64,000 nt of DNA, taken from Gymnorhina tibicen. Its lineage: Eukaryota > Chordata > Aves > Passeriformes > Artamidae. The translations under genes were made by a program, and so were the position numbers. The DNA lies in the NCBI GenBank assembly GCA_013399875.1, contig VXAZ01006908.1, positions 62,001 through 126,000 on the forward strand. The letters run 5' to 3'. This document shows positions 12,649 through 24,714 of this stretch, piece after piece (positions within the stretch are counted from its first letter, which is position 1; the number at the start of each line of letters is the position of its first letter). The notes below the pieces were generated by a model, which ran no database searches, was not told the origin of the DNA, and was given only the letters and a program-made list of their open reading frames with translations.

Positions 12649-13524
12649 GTAAATATGTACTTTTTGTTGTGTAAATTGTTGTTGATACTGTCTGTGTTTT
12701 TCTGTGGAATAAGTTTGCAGAAAACTATCTCCATCAACTGATTTCTTATTCAATGCCAATCCCTTAAAATGTCACTAATGTAAGACAGTGCTTGATTTTT
12801 GCACCAGTCTTTAATGTTGGCTTGTGAAATACAACCAGAAGAATGGAAAATGCTGCTGTTCTCAAAGGGACTAAAAGGATAGTTAAATTTATTCTAATCC
12901 TTAATCTTTGGCCACTTATTGTGGTTTTCTTTAGAAATTCCCAGTCTGCTTACATTGAAACAAGAAGTACTGTGGGTTTCTTATAGTGCAGTGTACTTAC
13001 TTCCATGCCGTGCCAAGTTTATGTTTATCCCTTAAGTAAATTGACTTTAGCCTTTTAAAACACTCAAGCAGAGAACAGCAGAACAACTGAAGCCTAACTT
13101 CCTATAGATTTCTGGGGGTTTTCCCCCCTTGATTAACTGCTGTCTTCTATATTAGTACTAAGAGTCTTTCCCTAATATTATACCATGCTTGTCAGACTTG
13201 GCCTCCAGGTAGATAGGATGTGTGTAATTATCACTCAGTAAACTGGCTATTGTTCTGAATATCGAGGGTTCAAATTTCCTTTGCTTTTTCCTGACTGGAA
13301 TAGATCAATATGGGTGTTTCCCTTTTTTTTTTTCAAGGTTCAAAGTGATCATCTAGCATCTCATTCCAGTCAGGAGAGAGAGACAGAAATTTCTAAAATG
13401 TGTTTATTTGCAGGGATTATAGAGTTTTAAAACTCATTTTATTCAAAGGTTTTAAGAAAGATATTGAATCACTTAGAAAGTAAAAATAACCAATAATCTT
13501 ACTGTGTTTTAATGCATTCACTAG
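12649..13524 (+). other. PCLO: Intron
   Basis: Under 900 bases, with a T-run near 13323. The acceptor CATTCACTAG has a weak pyrimidine tract. Nothing else seen. Confidence 0.9.
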
Positions 13525-13655
13525 CTTCAAATCAACTATGACAAACACCTTGGCAACCTTATCATCCACATCCTTCAGGCAAGAAACCTTGCTCCCAGAG
13601 ACAACAATGGCTATTCAGACCCCTTTGTTAAAGTTTATCTTCTTCCAGGGAGAGG
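13525..13655 (+). CDS. PCLO: PCLO exon: C2A domain, N-terminal half with Ca2+ loop 1
   Basis: Forty-three codons plus GG. It encodes [20 protein letters not shown], then [20 protein letters not shown] and PGR. This is a type I C2 fold. The two Asp residues of Ca2+-binding loop 1 are present (the one in PRDNNG and the one in SDPF). C2A lets piccolo bind phospholipid in a Ca2+-dependent way at the active zone. The phase-2 end (GG) can join either the 27-base microexon or the next constitutive exon without changing frame. The turn between the first two strands reads YDKHLGN, two residues longer than the mammalian form as I remember it. Confidence 0.96.
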
Positions 13656-15017
13656 GTAAGTGTAGGACAAATTTTAACCCGAACTTTTTTTTAGTTTGGC
13701 TTTGCTACTTGTCATTAAGAAACAGAACTAAGAGTTATTGCTATAGAAAATCCAGGTACAACACCAGGAAAAATGGTAGATTTTTAATACAAAGTCAGAT
13801 CCTATTCCCAGTAGAATGTACTTTGGTATTGACCTTAGGAACTTTATGATCATTCCTGTAGATTCACTTTTTTTTCAGGTTTCCTTTTAAAAATTATAAT
13901 ACACGTAAAAGTATTTAAAATAACAACAGACTCAATGGAAATGTACTAAATAGATGCAATACTTTCTGTAATATGGAAAGCTGCATGTTAAATTTAGCAT
14001 GGAATGGTTGCTTCAGCTCAAGACAATCTGAATTTAGGATAGATTTGCAAACAAACAGAATTAAAGTACCTGAGATAAATTTAAGATTGCAGTATAATAC
14101 AAAAGCCAAGTAATACTGGTCAGAAAAAATCTCTCTATATGAGTTTTAAGGCTTTTTTTTTAAGAGTTAAGATATTGTTTTAGAAATACCTCTGATTTTG
14201 TATCTAATGACTTTACAAGTCACTAACCATTTTTTCACAGATCATCATGTTTTTGACTCTGTAATTACAAATAGCTCATTAGTACTTCCTAGAACAATGC
14301 AAATAAAAATCTGTATTTCTGTTCTGCTCAAACTAACAGGAAAGTGGATGTTCAGGTCACAGTTCAGCATTTGGTGTATAGGCAAGCACCACTAAATACA
14401 CAAGTGGTGCAAATAAAGCCACATATTTTCTTTTGTGGCTTGCTAATTCCAGCTATGCAGTATTCAATATTGTTCAGTAGCACTGGGCCCAAAACTATTA
14501 TTGAATGTAAGGGGAACAAGTGCTTGAGAGGTTTTTAAATGCACATAAGGCTCTTGTAAAATGCTTGTCAAATCAATCTTAGTGGGAATTTTGCAGGTAC
14601 ATTCCCTGATATAGAAATAAGACTTTAAACTAAAGGCATGTTCGTCCCATAAAGTATCAGTTTAAATTTGTTGCCAGGTTATGATGAATTGGATTTTAGT
14701 TTTGTGTGGGTTTATTATTTTAAAACAAGCCACTGTTACAGTTTTGCATGTAACTTGGGCCCTTAGGGAATAATGAAAATGAAGAATGTCTTAAAAGTCC
14801 CAAATTTGTTTCTGAAGGTAGAAACTTGGGTTGCTACTGAATTACTTTTATTTGTAGTTCAGTCAATGCTAGACTTCTTACTTTTCCTAATGCCTCTATT
14901 TCCTTTGATTCTGGTGTTAGAAACTACCCATTATTCATGTTTTCTTTCATCTCTCTTCTCATTTTCTCTTACACTGCTTCCTCTGTGTTCCTAACTCTGT
15001 AAATTCTGGATATGCAG
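13656..15017 (+). other. PCLO: Intron before the C2A microexon
   Basis: About 1.4 kb. Its last 80 bases carry the CU-rich control region listed separately. No repeat or other gene recognised. Confidence 0.85.
14939..15017 (+). promoter_or_regulatory. Upstream splicing-control tract of the C2A microexon
   Basis: From 14939 to 15000 lies a run of UCUU, CUUCC and UCUC-type motifs such as TCTCTTCTCATTTTCTCTTA, the sort bound by PTB-family repressors. It is separated from the AG by a purine-containing stretch (GGATATGCAG), leaving a poor local pyrimidine tract. UGC triplets occur at 14975 and 15013, the latter directly before the AG, as described for microexons activated by SRRM4 (nSR100). The protein assignments are inference from motif knowledge. 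Confidence 0.6.
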
Positions 15018-15044
15018 ACAAGTCATGGTTGTCCAAAATGCCAG
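15018..15044 (+). CDS. PCLO: PCLO alternative microexon: nine-residue C2A insert
   Basis: Twenty-seven bases between TATGCAG and donor CAG/GTAGAG. Joined to the GG of the previous exon and the T of the next it reads G-QVMVVQNAS-AEYK, which matches the known nine-residue insert of piccolo C2A. In rat this insert is alternatively spliced and changes the Ca2+ dependence and conformation of C2A (Garcia and colleagues, recalled). Skipping joins GG to TGCT and gives PGRG-AEYKRR, also in frame. The exon is far too short for ordinary gene prediction and was found by searching for the peptide. It is intact, including both splice sites, so the switch is retained in this bird. Confidence 0.95.
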
Positions 15045-18000
15045 GTAGAGTGTACTATCTTCCAATTTTATTCTTTCATTTTTTGTATGCATGAATGAGA
15101 CAATGAGCCTTATGCATTGAAGTACAGATTTCTCCTCAGTTCTGATGGCATGAAACTGTGGTATGCTTTTGCTTTACATTTTCTTATGAGGTCATTTCCA
15201 GGAGCTGGAAACAAGTAGTTAATGCTCCTTGGTGCAGCATTATTCTAAGGCCAAACTCTGATGACAAGCAAAATTTCTTTTGAAGTCTGGAAGAATTTAG
15301 TTCAGAGAGATCTAAAACTTCATTCTCACTCACTGAAAGTTGAAAAATAATTAACTATGAATTTGTATCAAGATTTTGAATGTTATTACTGCCAAGAGAA
15401 ATGGGGTCTGTTTGCTAATGAAATGGAATATTTTTTTCTTTTTACCTTGCACAGTGTATAGACATTAAAGCCAGATATAGCTCTAGATAATTGCCCAGAT
15501 GGGCAATTAAATCTGCTTGACCACCTAAGTGGTTATTTGTGGTAAACAAAGTTAAAATTTAATTATTGAAATTATGAGTGCTTTGTTTGTCCTGGAAACA
15601 AAAGGCAAAGCTCAGTTCTCAAGTTATGCTGATATCAGCCCAGGATAAGAACATAAGAAATATTCCAGCCCCAGTTTTAAATTTGTCTAAAAGTAATAAC
15701 CTGACTAAATAAGTGAACAGATTAATTTCAATAAACAGATTTCTATCATCTATCTGTTTCTTCATTACTAGAATTATTTAATGAATGTGTTAAAATCACA
15801 CTTTTCATATATGTATTCTATTATACTTTTTAATACAGTTATTCTATTATGCTTCTTTCATTGTACTTAATATATTGTATTACACATTAATAAATTATAA
15901 TTAAGGGATTAGAGAAAAAATATAAAGAAAAGAGATGTGCAGTTTGTATCTTTTCACACAGCATACTCCTTGAATTTCAAATGCAAATTATTTCATATGA
16001 AGTGACATACCAGTGACTGGTTTAATGAACGCATTATATTAAAGTAGCTTCATCTGTTAATCTGTAAATTGTTAATCTGTTAATCTATTAATTGTTGGGA
16101 GGAAGGTGCATCAGTGGTATGAACTTAGTGTGTTTGCCAGACCCTTCCCTTCAGAGGCCTAGAAACCTTCATCTGCCATCCACTTCTGCCTGGTTCTGCA
16201 CCTTCCTATAAGAGGTCAAGGTCTCCTGCTTCCCTCTGCAACAGATGCAGACCACAGATTACATGGATGTGGGCTCAGCCCACCCTTACAGTTTAGATCC
16301 AAGTATTCCATGGACTTCACTGGAAATATTTCAGATCTACCATGTTAACAACACTTTTATATTTTGTCACTACCAGCTCTGGAACTCAACACTGCATGAA
16401 TCACCTTCTCACATACTTCGAAAAAGAATCAGAAAATTTGAAAAGGTGATGTAGTTCTACTATTGCAAAAGGAGGTCCAAGAAAGGAAAGGGAATGTTGG
16501 TGTCATTTTGTTGGCTGAGTGTGCAAAGGATTCTTTCCCACTTTCTTCAAAAAATGGAAGTATATCTGTTCCCTAAAACCAGTAGATCATAGGACATCTA
16601 ATCAGGATGTTCTGGGCAAGGGGATGCTTTTCTCATACCAGAGAGCAGGAAAAGAAGGCTACTGAGGTGCTTTAAAATTTTAACTGCATTACTTAATAAT
16701 ATTTGCCATAAAAATGTCATTTCAAAATGGATTCAGATTTTGTATTTCAGCCTTCTTTCCAAGATATGCAAAGAAATAGCTTTTTGTGAGTTTCTTTTTC
16801 ATATGGTATTGGTCCCCCTAGATTTTAAATCACTCTTGCCATTTTGTGCTATGGTTTATAGAACTCACTGAACCCTGGAGAGCTGCTGCTTTCTTCTCAT
16901 AAGCAGAGGTGAACAGATATTTCGTGTCACAGGTCCCAAAACCCTTCACATGTTTCAATAAACTGAAAAACTATGGATAGAAAGATTTCAAAGAAATAAG
17001 TGGAAATATGTAGAATAACTAGAGCAAAAAAAATGAAAAAGAGCTGAAAATCCCTTTCACTTAGAGATATCAGGTTAGTAGGCAGCTTGGATGCAGCCAC
17101 CTCGTTTTGGAGAATAAAGCCTCTCCACAATCCAGATTAATTAAACAGGATCACTGCATAGCAGAATTGACCTTATAGAGTGAAACTGCTGGTGCTGAAG
17201 TCCCAACATCGACATATGTGTGCCCGTAAAACACAAGGATCTTTCACATAGCCATAAATCAGAATTGTTCCAATCTGGTACCAGGTATATTACCTCATTA
17301 GTGACTGACTGATTAAATGAATTCCTGAGTGCTCCTTCTCAGTTAATCTCATATGGAAAGAGTTAATTCATTAGTTCTGAGACCATGCCACAGTATGAAC
17401 CAAAAGAGTTAAATCAGAAGTGAGAGCTGCACACTACCAAAAGTTATTGTAGGGGAACCATAAAAGAGTCTAATATGGCATATACAAGTAATTTTGTGCC
17501 ATTTTGTCTTAGTGCTGTAGAACAGTCCTGGGAACATTTTGTTTAGAAACCCATGTAGCAGACATATGCTTGCAGAGTGACAAAAAGAGTTTCTTTACCT
17601 TAAATCTTGTGGATTTTTCAAAGTATTAAAAGATTCTCATGTTCTCCTACCCAGATTTTTTGAGCTGTCCATTTAAGTTTATGTTAAATTAAAATTGGAA
17701 TGAAAGCAAATCTAACATCAAAGCTCACAGAGCTAGATGAATCCATATTCTGTTAAAGATTAGTGTATTGCTTTCCCCATACTCAGGAAATGTAAAGTAC
17801 AACAGAAAGCATTAGTGAATCTTTTAAAAAACAGATTATGCAGCCAAACCTTTGTTCTTGGCTATTGACAAAAAAAAATCGTGATCCTGATGCACTTTTA
17901 TGTTTCTTTCCAGTACAGTTAGAGGGATAAGCAGAGAACAGGATCAATAAGAAATTAGTGTTTCAATCATTAACAGGATATTAGTTACCTTATGGCATTC

Positions 18001-18462
18001 ATTAAATGTGTCTGTGAGATGGGATTCCTGTAATTAGAGATTGCAAACTATAAATATAATGAATTTGTGCTGCTTTAAAGTGCTAATGGGACAGTTGTGG
18101 AAAAGAAATCGATGCATTATCACCTCAATTTGGAATCAGAGCCCAATACCTACAATGAGAGGACAAAGTCTATGTGCATATGCTGACTGATGCTTTATCC
18201 TGAAATGGTTTTAGGCAGAACAAGCCTGCTGAAGAGTCAGAAGATGTTTTAAAAGACTATCTCAGAAAAACATACCAAAGAAAACATCCGAAACGCTGTC
18301 ATTGTCCTCTCATGACCCTGAAATGTTGCAGAAATGGAAGATACAGCTCTTTTCTTTTTCTGGTTTTTGGTTTGCGGGTGTTGTTTTGGGGGTTTTTTGT
18401 ATTAGAGCTGAAAGAAACAAAAGATTCATAATGTAATGTTTTCTTCTTTTGTTCAAATTCAG
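15045..18462 (+). other. PCLO: Intron after the C2A microexon
   Basis: About 3.4 kb. It contains a UGCAUG at 15088-15093, a pair of hairpins at 15488-15533, an AT-rich stretch at about 15780-15905 and repeated TTAATCTG-type units at about 16048-16095. The block 18060-18240 has a composition less simple than its surroundings and could be conserved non-coding DNA. No gene seen. Confidence 0.8.
15088..15093 (+). promoter_or_regulatory. UGCAUG downstream of the C2A microexon
   Basis: A perfect TGCATG begins 44 bases after the microexon end. RBFOX proteins bind (U)GCAUG, and sites downstream of an exon generally promote its inclusion in neurons and muscle. The position suits that role; binding itself is inferred. 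Confidence 0.6.
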
Positions 18463-18556
18463 TGCTGAGTACAAGCGGAGAACTAAGTACATACAGAAAA
18501 GCTTGAATCCTGAGTGGAATCAGACAGTCATTTATAAAAATATCTCCATGGAGCAG
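18463..18556 (+). CDS. PCLO: PCLO exon: C2A middle strands, polybasic region
   Basis: T completes Ala (microexon skipped: GGT Gly; included: AGT Ser), then 31 codons: [20 protein letters not shown] and [11 protein letters not shown]. It contains the KRRTK basic strand that in C2 domains contacts acidic lipids, and the SLNPEWNQT signature (the NPxWN motif of C2 strand 5). The acceptor is CAAATTCAG and the donor CAG/GTGCGT. A TGCATG lies 48 bases beyond the donor, at 18604-18609. The first base has a dual role because the upstream microexon is optional: it must fit both GG and AG and does so. Confidence 0.96.
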
Positions 18557-21500
18557 GTGCGTGACTGGTGGTGCTGTTCAGTGCTATTTGCTGCTTTATT
18601 ATTTGCATGGTCTGCAGTGCTCACAGTGAAGGGAGCAGTGCTACTGGCAATTCCGTGAGCCCCTGTAAAATCTTGCCAGATTTAGGAGAAATTCAGAATT
18701 CTTTCCTTGCTTCTGATAGAGCTTACTATGGCAATACTCTTTTCTTGCCCTTCTACTCATAAAAATGGTAATTTTTGGGGATTACACTCATAATCATGCC
18801 ATAAGTACAGATGTGACAATTTAAAAAATGATAATGGAATAAATTAATGAGGGAATAAATTAAGACGTAAGTTTCTGAAGTAGATGTTGAAATCACTGAC
18901 ACTCTTTGTTCCAAAAGCTATGCAAGCTCACACAAAGCACAGTTTCTACCACTTTTTTGTTAAAAAATATTTTTAAAATGTTGAGATACATTTTTAGATT
19001 TATCAGGAATTTATATCAATATCTTGAGATATGAAACACATGAAAACAAATTAGAAGATATTTGATTTCCTTGTCATAGAAAGATTTAACTCACATCTGG
19101 GAAGGATGTCTGCGGAGTCTTCTCTGTTTCTTGGTGGCTTCCTAACTCTAACTGTGCTTCTGAAGCAGTATGAGTCCTTCTGAAGCAACTGAGCCCTCCA
19201 CTCCTCCATCTCTCCTCACAAAGTACTTTCTACCAACTTGAAAAAGTTATAATGGGCAAAATAATGATCAGTTCATTTTTTTTAATTATGAAGTATGTTT
19301 TATACAGTACTGGATTTGCGTGCAGTCCTGAATCTTTTTGCCTTCTCACTGTTTTGTTCTTGATACTTTTGACTTTACAATGCCATTTAATCTTTCAGTA
19401 CTTTTTAAAAGCCCAGAATAACCAGGCTCTTTAGTGAATAGATTTCCCAGTGCTTTTAATATACTTCTCCATCACAAGCCCAAAACCTCAATATAATCTT
19501 CCCAATTTAAAATTTCATTATTCTTTCTTCTTGTTCCTTGAGAGGAACGTAGATCAAGATACTCATTTTTGCATGGAACAAAACCCTTCCCACAGAGGGA
19601 TTTGCGTGGTTGCTCATGCAATCTACACATCTGGACTTAAAAGGCAGTAGCTCAGATTTACTTTGGAGGTGTCCTGTTGTAGGTAGTGGTTTGATGGGGT
19701 TTTCTCACTGCTTCATGTAGGCTTTCATAAATGGTAGCTCACTGACAATTAAAGTGTCAGAAAAAAACCAAACTGATGTTTGCCTAGCTGCAATATAAAC
19801 CCTACGTATTCTTGGTTTGGTGAGAGAGTTTGTTAAGTCTTTACAATATTTCCAAACTCAGATTTTCATCTAAGAAAGATTCTTCAGTTTTCTTAATTTT
19901 CTTGGGGGCTCTGCTGTGACATTTCACAGAGCTGTTATTAAGAGTGCTGGGGTGCTGTACATTCAATGGCTGTTTGGTGCTTTGAAAATGGATAATGAGG
20001 TTAATCTAGGATTTCTTGGACAGTGATTTTAAGGACCAAAAAATCTCCTTATATCTCTGTTGTCAGTTTTTTGACCATCATTTGATGAAATTTGCAGTTA
20101 GTTTGCATGTTCAATTCTTTTTTTTTCTTTTTTTTTTTGCTTTCTATTTGCAAATCTCCTCCTTTTCCCTTCCTCTGAGACTGTTATGCAGCGTTTATGG
20201 TTTTAAGTGTGTAAACTTTATTTGAGCACCCCATACCTTCTATATTTTGGTGTCTTGTCACACAGAATCACGTGCAGAGAATACTGTTTCCTTCCATCGC
20301 TTTCCATGGCTTCTACCTGCTTCTAAGATACTGGTGTGTGTGACTTTTCTCCTATAAAATTCCATGCCCTGGCTTAGAGAATATACAGTGAAGAACATTT
20401 CTAAATCACAAATAATTCAATGCTGATGATAAGTACCCTCTACAATCTGAAGAACTCTCACCATGTAAGAGACCATCATTTGTACTCATAACCCTCACAA
20501 ATGTGTATTTCAAAATAGTTAGGAATATAAATAGAAATACAAGACAATAATTGTATTAGACTGAGAATGAGCATTCTGTTCACCAAACAAGCAAAACTGC
20601 ATCACATACTGTTACACAGAGTTAGCAGTCACATTCAAACATAAATTAATGAATTTTTATAAATAGTATTTCTTCAAAGAAATATTTCCTTTCCCTCTGT
20701 GCTTTTTTTTTCTCCATCAAAGCATGCATTGCTTGCTGACAGAAAATAGGTGTTATTAAATTTTTCCTAATATAGTTCTTTTAACATCACTGTCTAGACT
20801 TTAGCTGGTTGTACAATTTTTCATTTTCCTTTTCTCTTTCATAAACTAGATGAAAGTTAAAGTAATTATGGGAAATACATCACTCTTTGAAATTAAGCAG
20901 ACTTTTTCAAGGTCAGAATGATTAGTTTTATCACATTTATGGCAAATTTTACTTTGACAGTTGGAGAAAAAATAAATTAAACTGTGAATATTTAGTAATT
21001 TAAGGTTTTTGTTAAGTAATAAAGTGGAAATAATTACAATTTGAGAAGAAGGCTGAGTATACACATTACAAATGTTGCACGGTAATTGCTAACTCAAGTC
21101 CAATACCTACTCAGAGCATGAAAGGAAGCATTACAATAATTTAAGGAGAAGATGATAAAAGATGTAAGTTCTGTTGCTGGTGAGGCCATTGGTATAATGT
21201 ATGACCACACTGTAAGGTGTGGCTTTCTTTGCCTCCATTTCTTGCTTGCCAGAAAGCAAATAAAAGCATTTCCTTTTATGAAATAATCCCATAAGGCAAA
21301 TAGTTTTGCTGTAACTTATGTCTATAATTTGAAGGTAATATATTTAGAAAGAGTAATATTTTCAAAATCCTTGAGTGATGTGGAAGCCTATGTCTTATTT
21401 CTCAAAGTAAGGAAATCTTTCATATGAATCAGTAAGGTGTTGGTATTTAAATCTTACTTAATACCTGGGACAAAAGAAAGTAAGTTCCTGAGTGACCTAT

Positions 21501-24500
21501 AAAAAATCATTTTGTCCTGCCGTGTACCAAAATGCAACAATATAGAGAAGAGAAGAATAAAATAATAAATATGAGTGTAAACAAAAGTAACTGTAATGGA
21601 TTACCTAATACACTGCATTCATTTCTACTTATCAAACATCCTGACTGAAATTACAATATTTTGTATTATTTCTGAAGTAATTACAGTGATATGCTTTTAC
21701 CATAGAGGAAAAACAAGCTGCATTAAAATTATTTCTTTCCTAATGCAAATCCTTGTATAAAACTTTCAAGGAATATGTGTTAAATATTTTAAGTAGTGCA
21801 TATTTAGCTACACAGGCAGAAACTATCCATAAAAACAGCTGGACATTTAAAGCAAGAAACAAGCACTTCTATACCTCTGGTGTTGGTTATGCCTTCCGTA
21901 AGAGACAATATTTTTCACATTGGCTGTTTCTGCATATCGCTTCATTTTCTTTAAAATATGGCTGTCCACAGAAGCCTAAAGCTAGCTGGAGTTTGCTTGC
22001 AGTAATGTGCTTCTAGCTGGATTTTTATCTATTTCATTGTATACTTTTTTTCCACAAGGCTAAGGCTGAAATCAGTTATTGTTTAGTAACCCTTTTTTCA
22101 GAATATGCTTGGAACTCAAACAACATTTGGAATATGCGGAAACTGCCTTCCTTCTTTTTGTGACACTTTCTCATTTTCCTGTTGGTACATTTCCCATTTG
22201 CAGAAAGCCATGGTCAGACAGACAGAGGGTTCCTGCAGGCCATTTCACTATTGCTGTCTGTTATATTCCTGATGAACATCTGAACTTCAGGATTCACAAC
22301 CTAAAACTGATCGATGTGAGGCAGAACCCTACGTTGCTGTGATGGTATAATGGCTGCTTTTGAAATCAGCAGCCATCGAGTGCTCTGCCACCACAGTGGT
22401 ACATAAAATATATCCTCAGAAAAGCAAATTTTCCTTTTCTTTGAAACTCATTTCATGGCTAATAAAGGTCTTCCATGGTTTTTCATTGTCATAATATTTT
22501 ATAAAAGCTTTATTAAACTAAAAGGCTTAAAATAGATTTTGCAAAGAAATGTAGAGTACTGTAAGTTTTCATCACAGTTTTATTATCACACTATTGCAAA
22601 GAAGCTAGCAAAATACGGCTGCAGTTACTTGAAAATCTTTTCTATTTTCCCCTTTCTACCAAAAATTCTTCAAACCTTAGGGGTTTTTTTCCCCATTTCC
22701 TGGATCTAGACGTTCTCCTCTCTGTCCTTGCACAGTCATCAAAAAGAAATCTCCTCTCAAAATAGCAACAACTGTAGCAATATTTTTCTGAAAAGTATTT
22801 GTGCTATCCCTTTTTTAAATGGTAAAAATACATATACTTAATATAGCACCTAGCAGAAAATTGTATCATCCAGGAAGCCAAAAGCTTCATGGACCAGTGG
22901 GTGCTCAGCTCACTTTTTCAGGTTATTTTTCATGTTGCAGTTTCAATACTGTCTTGGAACAGCAAAGAAAAGGTATTATATTCAGTCAAGGAAATCAGCT
23001 TTAGAAATATTCTGTAAGCAATGTTCAAAAAAGGATCTTTTTGTTCAACTTTTTCTTTCATTTTTGCAGGATATTTTTTTAAAGAATGCTTAAGAAGAAT
23101 ATTGCCTAATTATATAAGAATAAAACAGAGGAAGATTAAAGAATTGCTCTCAAATATTTTTTTAAGAATCTTAGGTTTCAAGTCATGCTGTTGCCTGCTT
23201 AAAGACTACGTTGTTGATGCTAAAAATAGTTCAATTCCCCTTTGTGTGGGTTTTCCAGGATATGCTGATTTAAATTTTCTTTTCATAGACATTGGCTTTG
23301 CATAGTTGCGCATTTTTCTAAAGTTGGCTGGGAGCAGAGGATATTCTGAATACATAATAATGAGACGAAATTATCATTTAAAGGCAATTGCAGGTTATTA
23401 GGAACTGTCTTAGTCTGTGTTGCATTAAACCAAGACGCAACGGAGGGAAATTGATGAGATCATGGTACTAATAACACCAGTGCTGTGGGTTCAATCCTGT
23501 ACAGACCATCCACTTAAGAGCTGCACTTGATGATCCTTGTGAGTCACTCCCAACTCAGAATATTCTGTGGTTCTGTAAATAGCCAAGAGTGTTTTCATTG
23601 CAAGTATATGCAATATGTACAATAATTGGTATAGCTTATCATTTTGAGCAATGACTAGATCCTTTGTTGTCCCTCTGTTCCCAGCAGCTAATTAATAGAG
23701 CAGTGAGTGACAAGTTGCTTCTGTTAGGATGACGACCTCAGCTATCACATAAGAATTCTTCTTCTTCTGACTTCTTGTATTCAAGTATGTGAAGAGTCCT
23801 GTTTTCCTCAGTAATGCTTGTATTCTTCACTTATAACTTCTCAGCCTGACTTTGCAGACACCCTACAACCTCCAGAATTTTGTCCTCTCTTTCCAGCCAC
23901 ATTAATTTATTACTGCCTTTCCAGTCACAGCATACAATATCAGTAATCATGCCTGCCCCTATATGTCCCCAGAGACTGTTGGAAAAACACTCAGGTCAGT
24001 GTTTACAATAAGGTCAACTGCTCTGGTCAACATTTTCCCTGTCTTGTGCTCTCTTGTTGTATAAAAAGAGCTACTTTTTCTTACTGAGGCCTATAGAAGA
24101 GTGCTTGACACAGCTATCATGCTTAACAAGATCTGCAGATAATGGGGTTTGACAGCTGTCGTTAATACCCAACAGTACAACTGCATGCCTGGATCACTTG
24201 CGGACTCTCATTAACTACACTGAATTCTGTAGGCATTAAAGCCTGGTCTTCACAGATGAGATTGTGTAAGCAGGGTGTTTGATATAATATATTTGAAATT
24301 CACATTCAAATGCACTTCAGGAAAATGTCTGAGTTCACACAACTCGGATCTGATGATGAGAAAAGCTGCAGGAACACAAAAATGGGGCTTTAAAAATCAG
24401 TTTGAGTCTTGTAGTGGACATATATTCTCCCCAAAACAACTTGTGGAAATTCCTAAAATAGGGCTAAGCACAAGCTCATCTGTCTTGATAACAAATAATA

Positions 24501-24642
24501 GCTCCAAATTATTTTTCTCGGAACAAGGTTGATGTGAGGGCAAGAACTGCCTACCTGTCACGGAGGAAATAATATATAGAAACCACCATAGAGACTTGAT
24601 CTGAAGTTTATGAGGTTAATTATTCTTTTACTTGAATTGCAG
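18557..24642 (+). other. PCLO: Intron with a tRNA-headed SINE
   Basis: About 6.1 kb. It holds the SINE at 23450-23577, a perfect hairpin at 22350-22376, and pyrimidine-rich runs near 20118-20140 and 20703. Short open frames have no recognisable product. Confidence 0.8.
23450..23577 (+). mobile_element. tRNA-Ile-derived SINE with CR1-like 3' tail
   Basis: The 5' part (ATCATGGTACTAATAACACC then GTGGGTTCAATCC) matches the anticodon arm and B box of tRNA-Ile(AAT), in which CTAATAAC is the anticodon loop and GGGTTCRATCC the T arm. It runs into the acceptor-stem-like ACAGACCA. Directly after comes CACTTGATGATCCTTGTGAG and CAACTCAGAATATTCTGTGG, a CR1-type 3' tail. This head-plus-tail layout is that of TguSINE1 of zebra finch, mobilised by CR1. 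The A box half is worn, and the copy looks old. Confidence 0.8.
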
Positions 24643-24714
24643 CTGAAAAAGAAAACACTGGAAGTGACTGTCTGGGATTATGATAGATTTTCCTCAAATG
24701 ACTTCCTTGGTGAA
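24643..24714 (+). CDS. PCLO: PCLO exon: C2A Ca2+ loop 3
   Basis: Twenty-four codons in phase 0: [20 protein letters not shown] then [15 protein letters not shown] is C2 Ca2+-binding loop 3, with three acidic ligands (WD, YD, ND). Together with the two Asp of loop 1 all five canonical Ca2+ ligands are present, so C2A should be Ca2+-competent. The acceptor is TTGAATTGCAG and the donor GAA/GTGAGT. Confidence 0.96.

Noticed and set aside
23452..23512. Functional tRNA-Ile gene
   Set aside because: The D arm and acceptor stem are degenerate and the sequence runs straight into a CR1-like tail, so it is a SINE.
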